DNA of 64,000 bases from Erysipelatoclostridium sp. An173 (GTDB lineage: Bacteria > Bacillota_I > Bacilli_A > Erysipelotrichales > Coprobacillaceae). Positions 31,758 to 40,897 of the stretch are shown here, piece after piece. The stretch covers positions 1-64,000 of the forward strand of contig NZ_NFKR01000011.1 in NCBI RefSeq assembly GCF_002160495.1. Reading direction: 5' to 3'. Within the stretch, counting starts at the first letter, position 1; every line of letters begins with the position of its first letter. The notes under the pieces are model-generated. The model worked only from the letters and a program-made list of their open reading frames with translations. It was not told where the DNA came from and did not search any database. A program made the position numbers and the translations under genes.

Positions 31758-32361
31758 TCTGATTAGACGTTCGTTCAATGTTGAGATGCGAGCTGTTGAA
31801 AGTGATGACAATCAGGAGATGATCGTTGAAGGATATGCGATACGTTTCAATGAAGATACGGTAATCGGGCAAGCTCCATGGGGATTTATTGAAAGCATTA
31901 GCCCTGAAGCTATGAGTACAGCAAAACTTGATGATGTTGTATTTAATCTAAACCACGATGATTCTAAGATTGCTGCTAGAACATCAAACGGTTCTCTCGA
32001 GCTTACTGTCGATGACAAAGGATTAAAGATTAGAGCAAAATTAGCTAATACTCAAATTGGACGAGATATCTATGAGATGATCAGAGCCGGTTTAATAACA
32101 ACGATGTCATTCTGTGCATATGTAATTAAATCGCAGTGGACAGAAACAAACGATGAAGAAATGGATCGTCGTAAAATCGTTGAATTTGGCCGTTTTTTTG
32201 ATGTAAGTGCGGTTACGTTTGCAGCTTATGAGCAGACAGAAATTGCAGTTGCAAGAAGCAGTAAATTTATTGATGAAGATGTAAAAAAACATTTTGAAGA
32301 AAAAGAATACAGAAAACAGATAAAAGAACTAGATAAAATAATGGAGGATGTATATGAATAA
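31750..32361 (+). CDS. HK97-type prohead protease
   Basis: 203 aa serine protease of the U35 family. MIVEGYAIRFNEDTVIG, catalytic His in FNLNHDDSKIAART and catalytic Ser in TTMSFCAYV are present. It degrades the scaffold (delta) part of the capsid protein during maturation. Overlaps both portal and capsid genes by 8 bases. Confidence 0.92.
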   Translation: MSDLIRRSFNVEMRAVESDDNQEMIVEGYAIRFNEDTVIGQAPWGFIESISPEAMSTAKLDDVVFNLNHDDSKIAARTSNGSLELTVDDKGLKIRAKLANTQIGRDIYEMIRAGLITTMSFCAYVIKSQWTETNDEEMDRRKIVEFGRFFDVSAVTFAAYEQTEIAVARSSKFIDEDVKKHFEEKEYRKQIKELDKIMEDVYE

Positions 32362-33532
32362 AGAAGAAATTTTAAAACTGATCAAACAGAAAGAAACAGA
32401 AGCCAGAAGCAAGGATATTACACCTGAACAAAGAGCACAGCTTATTAGTGAAATTGAAAATCTTAAAAGAGATTTAAAAAACTTTGAACCTGATCCACAG
32501 CCACAGCCAAATTACCGAGGTATGGATGTATTTCATGATATGGAAGGAAATGAAGTAGATAATATTTATGATAGCCGTGAATATCGAAATGCATGGTTTG
32601 AATCTGTAAGAAGACAGGATAGTGGCGATTATGTAAGAAGATTTATTTCTACAAATGACAGCGGAACTTCTCAAGGAGGTTCTGTTTTAGTACCGACTAT
32701 GCTTGAAAGTGCAATTGAACATGCAGTAAGACATGGCGGTTCTATTATTTCTTTATGTAACATTACTACATATCCTGGCTTGGTGTCTGTACCATATGAA
32801 AAAGATTCCGGTGAAGAAGGACAAACAAGAACTGAAGGCGGTAATGCACCAGAAGAATCTGAAATTACATTAGGTGAAGCTTCATTACAGCCGGAAACAA
32901 TTGTAAAATGGATCTCAATTACTAAGGAAATGGAAGTAATGGCAATCGATGCATTCGCTGATTATGTAACTGAATTGCTTGTTGATAAAATTCTTGGTGC
33001 ATGTGATACAAAAGTTCTAACCGGGACAAAAGCAACAAAAGGGTTAAACGGTATTACAACTGTTGCAGATAAAACCATCGTAGCCGAACTTGAAACGGAT
33101 ACATTAGGACCAGCTACTGGTTTTTCTGCTCAGGCTGAACTTGATGACAATGTTGAACCTGTTGTTGTTATGAACAAAAAAACATTGTTCAATTCAATTA
33201 TGGGCATGAAAGATAAAAATGACCGGCCAATTTTTACGTCTATGATTGACCCTACGACTGGTAAAGCAGTTTATTATTATAATGGAATGCGTGTTGAAAC
33301 CTCAAATAAGATCAAGGATTTTGATAGTGCAGCAGCTGGTGAAGTATTTATGGTAGTCGGTGATTTTAAAGGATATCGTGCTAATTTCCCAAATGGATTT
33401 GCATGTTCTTTATTAAGAGATCCATATACAAAATCACCAGATGGACAAGTAAGATATATCGCCGATATCATGGCCGGAGGACGTCCAACAAAAATTCTTC
33501 ACTTCTGTGTTGTTAAAAAACCGGCAGCTTAA
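32354..33532 (+). CDS. HK97-fold major capsid protein
   Basis: 392 aa. The N-terminal charged coiled coil (EEILKLIKQKETEARSKDIT, about residues 3-50) is the delta/scaffold domain removed by the protease; the mature part begins after about residue 90 with GTSQGGSVLVPTMLESAIE. The C-terminal IADIMAGGRPTKILHF is typical. ATG 32354 chosen, 6 bases after GGAGG, over ATG 32348. Confidence 0.93.
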   Translation: MNKEEILKLIKQKETEARSKDITPEQRAQLISEIENLKRDLKNFEPDPQPQPNYRGMDVFHDMEGNEVDNIYDSREYRNAWFESVRRQDSGDYVRRFISTNDSGTSQGGSVLVPTMLESAIEHAVRHGGSIISLCNITTYPGLVSVPYEKDSGEEGQTRTEGGNAPEESEITLGEASLQPETIVKWISITKEMEVMAIDAFADYVTELLVDKILGACDTKVLTGTKATKGLNGITTVADKTIVAELETDTLGPATGFSAQAELDDNVEPVVVMNKKTLFNSIMGMKDKNDRPIFTSMIDPTTGKAVYYYNGMRVETSNKIKDFDSAAAGEVFMVVGDFKGYRANFPNGFACSLLRDPYTKSPDGQVRYIADIMAGGRPTKILHFCVVKKPAA

Positions 33533-33545
33533 AATGGTGTAATTA

Positions 33546-33842
33546 ATGGATCAGAAAAACAAGTCATTTTATCTTGAGAAAATAAAAATTCTGCTTGATA
33601 TTGATGATACTGATATTTATGATTCAAAAATAGAAATTCTGCTTAGCGGGGCCATAAATACCTTAAAAAAAGCCGGGATACCGGAAATAGAAAAAGATAG
33701 CGAGTTGGCAACCAACTACGCTATCTGCCTTGCTTTGGAAACATCTAAACTCATGGATATGGATTTTAACAGCGACATTTTACAAAGACTGTATATAACT
33801 TCTGTAGTAACATTAAGGACAGAATTTACAGATGAAAAGTGA
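33546..33842 (+). CDS. Head-tail connector (gp6-like adaptor)
   Basis: 98 aa, all-helical (FYLEKIKILLDIDDTDIYDS, INTLKKAGIPEI, YAICLALETSKLMDMD). Matches the gp6-like connector family that forms a ring under the portal. GGTGTAATTA upstream of ATG. Followed by overlapping head-closure gene. Confidence 0.85.
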   Translation: MDQKNKSFYLEKIKILLDIDDTDIYDSKIEILLSGAINTLKKAGIPEIEKDSELATNYAICLALETSKLMDMDFNSDILQRLYITSVVTLRTEFTDEK

Positions 33843-34143
33843 ATGCAAGCTGGTATATGTAATCGAAGATTATGATGACAGTGGAAATCCGGTCAATGAT
33901 GAGTTCAGAATATCTGTTAAATGTGATGATCTGGGACAGTGGAGCAGCGGTTATTATGAAGATCGTAACCGTTCTATGATGAAATCAATAAATTTCAGGA
34001 TTGGTAGAAACTATCTGAATTCATGTAGAGGTGAACTTAGATATGTTGACTACAAAGGAATAAGATATGAAATCAAGCAGGTTTTAAAAGATAATCAAAG
34101 AAAACTTAAATGTATTCTCGACTGTGAGGAGTTTATAGTATGA
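33832..34143 (+). CDS. Head-closure / head-tail adaptor protein
   Basis: 103 aa beta-rich protein (YDDSGNPVNDEFRISVKCDD, INFRIGRNYLNSCRGELRYV, YKGIRYEIKQVLKDNQRKLK). Position and pattern fit SPP1 gp16/HK97 gp7-type closure proteins. Starts 11 bases before the end of the connector gene. Confidence 0.7.
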   Translation: MKSECKLVYVIEDYDDSGNPVNDEFRISVKCDDLGQWSSGYYEDRNRSMMKSINFRIGRNYLNSCRGELRYVDYKGIRYEIKQVLKDNQRKLKCILDCEEFIV

Positions 34144-34478
34144 TTGGGTTTGTTAAACAGAAAGAGCTGCTTGATCTTTTAGAAGAAAATAGTGAAAATA
34201 CAAAATGTTATTTTGAAGAGGTTAAAAATAAAAATGAAGATTATATCTATGTAAGAAGAATAGAGGATGCATCTATTCCGGCAGATAACACTAATTTTTT
34301 TATTTATAATCGTATAGAAATAACTGTATACAGTAAAACGGTATTAAAAAGGACGAATCTATGCAGATACATAATTTCTGTTTTTGATACCGTTTTTAGT
34401 TTTGCAAGAGCAAATGATATATATACTGCTACATGTACTGTTAATTTAAAGGTGGATGAGTGGAATGCCGGTCCATGA
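34140..34478 (+). CDS. Tail terminator/completion-like protein (tentative)
   Basis: 112 aa (VKQKELLDLLEENSENTKCY, then FFIYNRIEITVYSKTVLKRT). By size and position between head closure and major tail it would be a tail-completion or neck component. No decisive motif is visible. Overlaps its neighbours by 4 and 14 bases. Confidence 0.55.
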   Translation: MIGFVKQKELLDLLEENSENTKCYFEEVKNKNEDYIYVRRIEDASIPADNTNFFIYNRIEITVYSKTVLKRTNLCRYIISVFDTVFSFARANDIYTATCTVNLKVDEWNAGP

Positions 34479-34785
34479 TTTTGATGTCGAACTGGATCTT
34501 GATGATTTTTTAAAAGCTCTTGCAGAAGATGCCCGTGAAACTGCTGAAAGAAACAGTCCGCAAAGAAAAGGCAATTATGCAAAAGGATGGAAAACAAAAA
34601 AAGTAAAAGGCGGTTATATAGTCTACAACGAAAACTATAGACTGCCTCATCTTTTAGAAAATGGTCATCTTAGTAAAAATTTAGGATGGGTCAAAGGAAA
34701 AAAACACATCATTATTGCAGAAGATGCTGTTAAAAACAGCATTTCAAAACGGGCAGACAAAATAAAAATAAATATCAAAAGTTAG
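34465..34785 (+). CDS. HK97 gp10-like minor tail/neck protein
   Basis: 106 aa. DFLKALAEDARETAERNSPQ, RKGNYAKGWKTKKVKGGYIV, YNENYRLPHLLENGHLSKN and HIIIAEDAVKN form the gp10-like signature: helix, then strands with ...LTHLLEFGH-type motif. ATG 34465 is 9 bases after GGTGG. A neck/tail joining protein. Confidence 0.85.
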   Translation: MPVHDFDVELDLDDFLKALAEDARETAERNSPQRKGNYAKGWKTKKVKGGYIVYNENYRLPHLLENGHLSKNLGWVKGKKHIIIAEDAVKNSISKRADKIKINIKS

Positions 34786-34794
34786 GAGGATAGT

Positions 34795-35406
34795 ATGGAA
34801 AAAAAGATTATATACGGTAATGATAATTTCGGCTATGCTTTGATCGATACCAGTGAAGAAACACCTGAATTTTCTGCACCAGTTTTAATGCCAGGGATGA
34901 AATCAAGTACTATTGAAGTTGAGGAAAACAGTACAAAAATTCATGCAGATAATACTACGTTTGCTATTATTACCGGTGAAAAAGTAAGAACATGTGAGGC
35001 TACTGTTACATATATTCCGGAAAGTTATTATACGAACTGTTTAGGATATAAAGCAAATACAAATGGAATGTTAACTGACACTGGTACTAAAAAACCGCAC
35101 TGTTTCTTTTTTACTACAAATGAGCTGAATGCCGTAACCGGTGAAGAAACACAAACATTGCATTATGTTTATGACGTTACAGCTAAAGAGCCGAATTTAG
35201 AAACAAGTACGGTCGAAGATGAAATTGAAGCTGCTGATCTTGTGATCAGCTATGAATCAAAACGAAGTGATTTTGTAAAAGATACTGACGGGAAACTGGT
35301 AGGCTATGCTAGAATTACCAGAACAGAAGAAAATAAAACATGGTTCGATACTTTTAAAACTAAGGTATTATTACCTACAGATGAAGTTGCTGGAGCAGGA
35401 GGATAA
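34795..35406 (+). CDS. Major tail tube protein
   Basis: 203 aa (MEKKIIYGNDNFGYALIDTS ... VEENSTKIHADNTTFAIITG ... DLVISYESKRSDFVKDTDGK). Length and beta-rich character match phi13/TP901-type major tail proteins, and the tail chaperone genes follow immediately. GGAGG site 6 bases before ATG. Confidence 0.85.
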   Translation: MEKKIIYGNDNFGYALIDTSEETPEFSAPVLMPGMKSSTIEVEENSTKIHADNTTFAIITGEKVRTCEATVTYIPESYYTNCLGYKANTNGMLTDTGTKKPHCFFFTTNELNAVTGEETQTLHYVYDVTAKEPNLETSTVEDEIEAADLVISYESKRSDFVKDTDGKLVGYARITRTEENKTWFDTFKTKVLLPTDEVAGAGG

Positions 35407-35407
35407 T

Positions 35408-35872
35408 ATGAAGATATTTAAATACAGTTTTATTCCTGAAAAGATAGTTATCGATAAGAAAAACGGTGAGCCAAAAGTTATAAGAGGAAAAGAGCGCAAG
35501 CTCTTTTTTGCTTATACTCACGAATCGAGCGGTATTTTTGAAGAATTATTTGAACAGCCGCTTTTAACGGTACTTGATGTAAAAGACAAAGAAAATAAAA
35601 CACAGAAATATCTGAAGATTATCACTGATAAAAAATTTATACTGTGTCTTGCCGCAAGTTCTTATCTGGAAATAAACGACGGCAAGTACTGCAACAGCAT
35701 ATTCAATGCAGATAAGTTTATCGAAACAGATGGTATTGAAGTTTTAGCTAATGATATGAACTTTATCACCGGCCTTTTAGACTGCGTTTTTGATTCTCTG
35801 CCATCATCATCAAACAAAAAAGCAAATAGAAAAAAGTCTAATACTGTTTCTTCAAAAAAAAAGCGGTATTAA
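35408..35872 (+). CDS. Tail assembly chaperone gpG (zero-frame product)
   Basis: 154 aa (KIFKYSFIPEKIVIDKKNGE, HESSGIFEELFEQPLLTVLD, LAASSYLEINDGKYCNSIFN, FITGLLDCVFDSLP). Coats the tape-measure protein during tail assembly. Its end has nine A residues (35854-35862), with the heptamer AAAAAAG at 35857-35863 for -1 slippage into the gpT frame. Starts 1 base after the tail tube gene, RBS GGAGGAT. Confidence 0.88.
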   Translation: MKIFKYSFIPEKIVIDKKNGEPKVIRGKERKLFFAYTHESSGIFEELFEQPLLTVLDVKDKENKTQKYLKIITDKKFILCLAASSYLEINDGKYCNSIFNADKFIETDGIEVLANDMNFITGLLDCVFDSLPSSSNKKANRKKSNTVSSKKKRY

Positions 35873-36090
35873 GTTACAGTTATATAACTGCTCTATTAAT
35901 AAAATTAAACATTGATCTTACATGGGCCGGACAGCAAACATGGAAAACTCTGTTTAATTTAATGGAATCTATCAGCAGTTTAAGTTTAAATTCTAAAAAA
36001 GTAAGAAAGAAAGCAACCCCTCAGCAGGTTGCTTCTTTTGTCAGAAAGGATGGTGACACATGTCAGGGACAACAAAAGTCAAAGGCTTAA
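35408..36090 (+). CDS. Tail assembly chaperone gpGT made by -1 ribosomal frameshift
   Basis: A -1 shift at A-AAA-AAG (35857-35863) joins gpG to a frame open until TAA 36088-36090, giving a 227-aa fusion. The added part reads LSYSYITALLIKLNIDLTWA then QQTWKTLFNLMESISSLSLN and ends with VASFVRKDGD, the usual gpT type helix that binds the tail tube. The frame has no start codon or ribosome site of its own and overlaps the tape-measure start by 31 bases, as in lambda and many siphoviruses. Confidence 0.85.
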
Positions 36091-38057
36091 CAATTCAAAT
36101 TTATGGCGATGATAAAGAGTTTCAGGATACTGTCACCGGTACAAAAAAGGCATTAAATGAACTGCAAAAAGAGTCAATGACCCTTAATTCGCATCTTAAA
36201 TTTGACCCTAAAAATGTCGATAAATTAAATCAGCGTTTAAAATCACTTCAGCAGCAGGTCAAATTGAATGAATCGCTGATTGAAAAATACAATGCTGAAC
36301 TTAGTAAAATGGATAAAGCAGATATTGGTTCTGATCAGTGGCTTACTTTACAGAAAAATATTGCAACAGCTGAAAAAAATATAGCTCAATGTAATAGATA
36401 TATAAAAGATACTGAAGATGCTTTAAAAAAAGTTGATAATCAGAATTTAAGCAAAGTAAGAAAAGCAATAAACGGTCTTGCAGACAATGCTGAAAAAATC
36501 GGTAATACGCTGACTGATAAACTGACTAAACCGATTGCAGCAATTGCAACTGCTACCGCTGCAACTACTCAGGCAACTAAAGAATACCGTGAAGATGTGG
36601 CAAAGCTTGAAACAAATGCTTTGACAGCAGGCGCTAATCTTGAAATTACCAATCAGGCATTAAAAGATTTGAATGCAATCACCGGTGAAAGCGACAGTAA
36701 CGTTGAAGGATTATCAAATCTATTGCAGGCTGGTTTTAAAGATAACAACCTTACAAGGGTCGTTGAAGAATTAAGCGGGGCGGTTATCAAGTTTCCGGAT
36801 ACTTTAAAAATAGAAAGTTTAGCAGACGGTTTGCAGGAAACATTAGCAACCGGTGAAGCAACTGGGCAGTTTGGAGAATTATTAGACCGTTTAGGAATAG
36901 GTGCAGATAATTTCACTGAAAAACTGAAAAAATGTAAGACCGAAGCTGAAAAACAGCAGCTTGTCTTAGATACGCTTGCCAGTGCTGGACTTGCAGATGT
37001 TAATAAGGCGTATAGAGAAAACAATAAAAGTCTTATTGAAAACAGTGATGCACAATACGATCTTAATGAAGCGATTTCTGATTTAGGAAAAACAATGGAA
37101 CCGGTCGTAGCGAAGGTCACTCAATTTGTAGCCGATCTTTTAAAATGGTTCAATGATCTTGACCCTAAGATAAAAGTAATAATTGCAGCAGTAGCAGGAA
37201 TTGCAGCTGCAATTGGTCCAGTGATAACTATTGTAACGAAACTGAAAGGAGCAGTAAGTGCACTAGAAGGAGTTTTTGGAAAACTGAATTCCAGGTTTGC
37301 GATCATAGCCGGGGTGATAGCTGGTGTGATTGCACTTTTTGTATATCTGTATAACACAAACGAAAATTTTAGAAATCTTATTAATACTATTGCAGCAGAG
37401 GTATTACCCGCATTGCAGACTGCATTCGAGACGATATCAACGTTTATCAGTGAAACTGTGATACCAATCTTACAAAAATTATGGGACTGGTTCAATACGT
37501 ACATAATGCCTGTTATCGGGGCCGTAGCTACATTTTTAGTAGAAAAATTATGGAATGCATTTAAAGAGGTAGCAGATATTGTAAGTATGGTCTTACAGCC
37601 TATTTTAGATGGATTGATAGATGTTTTTGAAGGACTATACAACTTTATGGTCGATGTTAAAGATGCATTCAATAATGCATATGATGCTTTTTCTAAAACA
37701 AAAGCATTCGAAGTGATTCGAGATATAATTATTGCTATCGCAGATGGTGTAAATGAAATCATCGAGGGATTTAAATGGATTATTGAACACATTGATGATT
37801 TAACAAGTGTTGATGATAAAATTGAAGAGATAGCTAAAAAATCATCTGAAGCTTCAAACATATTAGGCTCAGCTTCAGGTCTTTTTGATAGTGGTGGATT
37901 TGGCAATAGTGTAAATGGCGGAGATACTACTTTATATTTAAGTACAAATTTTAATGTGACTAATAACGGTACCCCAATTTCAGTTCAAACGTTGAGAAAA
38001 TGGGGAAATGTTATTACAGATATAGTAGATGAAAATCTAGGAAGGCGAGGGCGATAA
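36060..38057 (+). CDS. Tail tape measure protein
   Basis: 665 aa. Coiled-coil N-terminus (TKKALNELQKESMTLNSHLK, LNQRLKSLQQQVKLNESLIE), an alanine-rich region, a hydrophobic central part (IIAAVAGIAAAIGPVITIVT, FAIIAGVIAGVIALFVYLYN) that would serve in DNA delivery across the membrane, and a glycine-rich end. Length predicts a tail of about 100 nm (about 0.15 nm per residue). RBS AAAGGATGG. Confidence 0.93.
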   Translation: MSGTTKVKGLTIQIYGDDKEFQDTVTGTKKALNELQKESMTLNSHLKFDPKNVDKLNQRLKSLQQQVKLNESLIEKYNAELSKMDKADIGSDQWLTLQKNIATAEKNIAQCNRYIKDTEDALKKVDNQNLSKVRKAINGLADNAEKIGNTLTDKLTKPIAAIATATAATTQATKEYREDVAKLETNALTAGANLEITNQALKDLNAITGESDSNVEGLSNLLQAGFKDNNLTRVVEELSGAVIKFPDTLKIESLADGLQETLATGEATGQFGELLDRLGIGADNFTEKLKKCKTEAEKQQLVLDTLASAGLADVNKAYRENNKSLIENSDAQYDLNEAISDLGKTMEPVVAKVTQFVADLLKWFNDLDPKIKVIIAAVAGIAAAIGPVITIVTKLKGAVSALEGVFGKLNSRFAIIAGVIAGVIALFVYLYNTNENFRNLINTIAAEVLPALQTAFETISTFISETVIPILQKLWDWFNTYIMPVIGAVATFLVEKLWNAFKEVADIVSMVLQPILDGLIDVFEGLYNFMVDVKDAFNNAYDAFSKTKAFEVIRDIIIAIADGVNEIIEGFKWIIEHIDDLTSVDDKIEEIAKKSSEASNILGSASGLFDSGGFGNSVNGGDTTLYLSTNFNVTNNGTPISVQTLRKWGNVITDIVDENLGRRGR

Positions 38058-38059
38058 AG

Positions 38060-38944
38060 ATGGCTGTTAGAAAATTCTGGCTTATCAACGGAAATGGACA
38101 GAAATTTGATCTTACTGATTTTAAAGACGGTTTTCTTAATAATCCTGCCGGATTAGGATTTACAGCTACTGTAACTTTAACAAGATTAGGCAATGCTCAA
38201 AAACTTAACAGTATCACCGATGATTTGAATAATATCAGCGGTGAACTGCTTTTGAAAAACAATGATGATAATGCACTTGCATATGATGCTTATACAGAGT
38301 TTATTAAATTTGCTAGTGTACTGCCGTTGTTTCTGCATTATCAGACCCCGGCAATGTCTAATTATTCTTTTTATAGAGAAATAGTATTAAGCAGTATCGA
38401 AAAAGGTGAAGTTGATTATGAAACGAATATGTTGCGATGCAATGTAGTATTCACACCGCTGACAATGTGGAGAAACAATAGTTTAAAAACTGTTGTTGCA
38501 ACAGCAAAAAAGAATACTGGAAAAAAATACAATCTAAACCGGCCATATGCGTATGCAAGTGCCGGCTATGAAAATATAACGTTAAATAACAACAGTCCAT
38601 CAAGTGTTCCTTTGATAATTGAAATCGAAGGAGAATGCAGTAATCCGGCTTTTTCATTATATGATCAAAACGGTGATGTATATGGTATCTGTCGTATAAA
38701 CGGAGAATTCGATTATGTATATATCAATTCTGATGATTTAGAAGAAGAAATAAAATTAAGCAAAGATGGTGCATGGCTTAATAATGCTGTTAACTATCAG
38801 GATTTTTCTATTGCGATGCCTAATAAGGCTTATTTAACTTTCTGCTATCTAAGGCCTGGAAAATCAGGAATGAAATTTACTTTTGCAGACGAATTTGATG
38901 GAAAAATAAGTGTAAGCTGGAGAGATGAATATGCATCAGTCTAG
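38060..38944 (+). CDS. Distal tail protein (Dit)
   Basis: 294 aa. Begins MAVRKFWLINGNGQKFDLTD, the conserved Dit N-terminus, with GLGFTATVTLTRLGNAQ and FNNISGELLL-like segments (DLNNISGELLLKNNDDNALA), and a galectin-like C-terminal half. Forms the hexameric hub at the tail tip linking tube to Tal/fibres. Ends overlapping the next gene. Confidence 0.85.
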   Translation: MAVRKFWLINGNGQKFDLTDFKDGFLNNPAGLGFTATVTLTRLGNAQKLNSITDDLNNISGELLLKNNDDNALAYDAYTEFIKFASVLPLFLHYQTPAMSNYSFYREIVLSSIEKGEVDYETNMLRCNVVFTPLTMWRNNSLKTVVATAKKNTGKKYNLNRPYAYASAGYENITLNNNSPSSVPLIIEIEGECSNPAFSLYDQNGDVYGICRINGEFDYVYINSDDLEEEIKLSKDGAWLNNAVNYQDFSIAMPNKAYLTFCYLRPGKSGMKFTFADEFDGKISVSWRDEYASV

Positions 38945-39992
38945 AAAAGGTTATTTTCGTTTGTATTTTAAAGGACGTTTTGCATTAAATGAAAAAGCAT
39001 ACGGTTATGCCAGAGTTCTTTCATTTAATGTAAGAGAGGATTTGCTTACTTCTCAAAACAGCAGTTTTAAACTCGAAACAGTTCCAAACGCCGCTGTAGA
39101 AGGTGATATTGTAATTTTAATCGATGCATACGGTAAAAAACTGTACACTGGTGTTATTAAACAGATAGAAGATATTCAGATTGATGCAAATGGAATTTTA
39201 ACTCTATTTGATGATAATGATTTTTATCAAATCGGTTCTTACAGCAATTCAAACTGCAATGAAAGAACAGAATATATATTAAATCATTATAAAAACAATA
39301 ACAGTGATGATCCTAAAATTTCAGAGCTGATTGAGCAGTTTGAAATTTCACATGATGATGAATGTCCACGGGGATGGCAATATGATTATACAGAAGTACA
39401 TACGCTTAATGTTTATGAACAGTTGCTTAAAATGTTTGATGATTATAGTGTAAAAATAACGGTCGACATTCCGCTTAATGAAGGACAGAGTACAATATTT
39501 ACCGGTCCAGTAAATACTGGAGTGCATAAATTTATAGATAATACTGTGGTGTTGACAAGTATTACTCCAACCATAGAAGTGCAGTCAACAAATAAACTTG
39601 TTATCTATAATCAGGACGGTACTCAAAAAAGAGGTATTTACTATCTGACAGAAAACGGAGTTACTCAGGATGCAAATGATCTTACCCGTTTAAATATAGT
39701 TAATACAAATATCGTTAATTCTGATGAAGAACTGTCTACAGTCGTAGCGAACAATCTTGAAAAAGAAATGTATAATCATAAAATTGTCGTTAATATGATG
39801 CTTGATAATAAATTATATGATTATTACACTTTTGAATTAGGCGGTAATTTTATTATCAGCGTCAAGGCAAAATATTATGAAACTATTTGGACTGCTTATG
39901 AACTTGATTTAGAAGAAAAAGGCGATTTAGATATAGTCACAATGACTTTTGGGAAAGTAAGGACTAAAGCAAGCGAGAGGTATTTTCAATGA
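38931..39992 (+). CDS. Tail-tip hub protein (Tal N-terminal-domain type, prophage tail endopeptidase family)
   Basis: 353 aa, start ATG 38931 7 bases after TGGAGAG. Pattern of the gp27-like hub: YARVLSFNVREDLLTSQNSS, TVPNAAVEGDIVILIDAYGK, YTGVIKQIED. It stops where longer Tal proteins continue into a lysin domain; here the lysin is a separate gene starting within its stop codon. So the usual hub-plus-hydrolase is split in two polypeptides. Confidence 0.75.
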   Translation: MHQSRKGYFRLYFKGRFALNEKAYGYARVLSFNVREDLLTSQNSSFKLETVPNAAVEGDIVILIDAYGKKLYTGVIKQIEDIQIDANGILTLFDDNDFYQIGSYSNSNCNERTEYILNHYKNNNSDDPKISELIEQFEISHDDECPRGWQYDYTEVHTLNVYEQLLKMFDDYSVKITVDIPLNEGQSTIFTGPVNTGVHKFIDNTVVLTSITPTIEVQSTNKLVIYNQDGTQKRGIYYLTENGVTQDANDLTRLNIVNTNIVNSDEELSTVVANNLEKEMYNHKIVVNMMLDNKLYDYYTFELGGNFIISVKAKYYETIWTAYELDLEEKGDLDIVTMTFGKVRTKASERYFQ

Positions 39993-40444
39993 TAGATGAA
40001 AATAAAAAATTGCAGTTTAGCGGAGGGTCAATGACCGCTCTAGGTATTACTATTCATAACACAAATAATCAGTATTCAGCCGAAGAAAATTATCAGCTCA
40101 TGCTGAATTCATCAATGAGCTATTCAGCTCATTTTTTTGTTGATAAAGATATTGCAATTCAGGCAATGCCCCTTGATGTCCAGGCATTTCACACAGGGAA
40201 AGCGTATGACAACGGTAATAAATATACTATTGCTATTGAAATATGTTCAAAGGGCAATGATGAAGAATTTAACAAAGCAGTTGAAAATACAATTCTTCTG
40301 ATACAGATGATAAGAAATGAATTAGGCAATCTGCCGATTTATTTCCACAATGATTTCGATAGAACAAAATACTGTCCGCATCGACTTCTTGATCAGTATC
40401 AGAATAAAGAAAATTTTATCAGGAGGTGGAACCTTGTCAATTAA
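39989..40444 (+). CDS. Tail-associated N-acetylmuramoyl-L-alanine amidase (amidase_2/PGRP type)
   Basis: 151 aa. ALGITIHNTNNQYSAEENYQ has the first zinc His, SAHFFVDKDIAIQAMPLDVQ and TIAIEICSKGN follow, and YFHNDFDRTKYCPHRLL carries the second His and the Cys of T7-lysozyme-like zinc sites. It cuts the amide between muramic acid and the stem peptide. Position in the tail-tip module, away from holin/endolysin, implies local wall opening during infection. ATG overlaps the hub gene stop (ATGA). Confidence 0.85.
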   Translation: MIDENKKLQFSGGSMTALGITIHNTNNQYSAEENYQLMLNSSMSYSAHFFVDKDIAIQAMPLDVQAFHTGKAYDNGNKYTIAIEICSKGNDEEFNKAVENTILLIQMIRNELGNLPIYFHNDFDRTKYCPHRLLDQYQNKENFIRRWNLVN

Positions 40445-40883
40445 AGTGATGGCAGATAATGATGCTGATATTTCAGCAAAGCAGGATGCTGCCTTATATT
40501 ATTTTTTGAGCGGATATAAAAAACATTCTATTTTTAAAGATTACGAAAGCGAAATGGAAGTTTCTATATCAAATCTGCAAGCCACTTTAAAAGCCGGTGG
40601 AGCAATGGTATATGGGCATCATATATATTGTGATGGAACAGATACATTGACATTACCATCAAACAGCGAATGTTATATCGTTGTTCGAATTGATATGACC
40701 CAGCCGGCAACCCATGAAGGTGAATTTACAACTGTAACACTGTTAAAAGAAGAAAATATTTTAGCTGATGGAAACATCTATGATATTCCTTTGTATAAGA
40801 TTACTACTGGAGTTAACAGTGTTACAGAAACAGAAGATATAAGAAATATTGATGAAAACATGATTGTTTTTTTCGATGAATAA
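40434..40883 (+). CDS. Baseplate/tail fibre structural protein
   Basis: 149 aa from TTG 40434 behind AGGAGGTGG; the in-frame ATG 40350 lies inside the amidase gene. KAGGAMVYGHHIYCDGTDTL, TLPSNSECYIVVRIDMTQPA and ILADGNIYDIPLYKITTG are typical of the N-terminal domain of baseplate/receptor-binding proteins in Firmicutes siphoviruses. It may be the adaptor for the fibres that follow. Confidence 0.7.
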   Translation: MSIKVMADNDADISAKQDAALYYFLSGYKKHSIFKDYESEMEVSISNLQATLKAGGAMVYGHHIYCDGTDTLTLPSNSECYIVVRIDMTQPATHEGEFTTVTLLKEENILADGNIYDIPLYKITTGVNSVTETEDIRNIDENMIVFFDE

Positions 40884-40897
40884 AGAAAGGAGAATAT

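Noticed and set aside
36653-37906. Long minus-strand ORFs (155 and 261 codons) in the tape-measure gene
   Set aside because: They are shadows of the repetitive tape-measure coding strand and have no ribosome sites.
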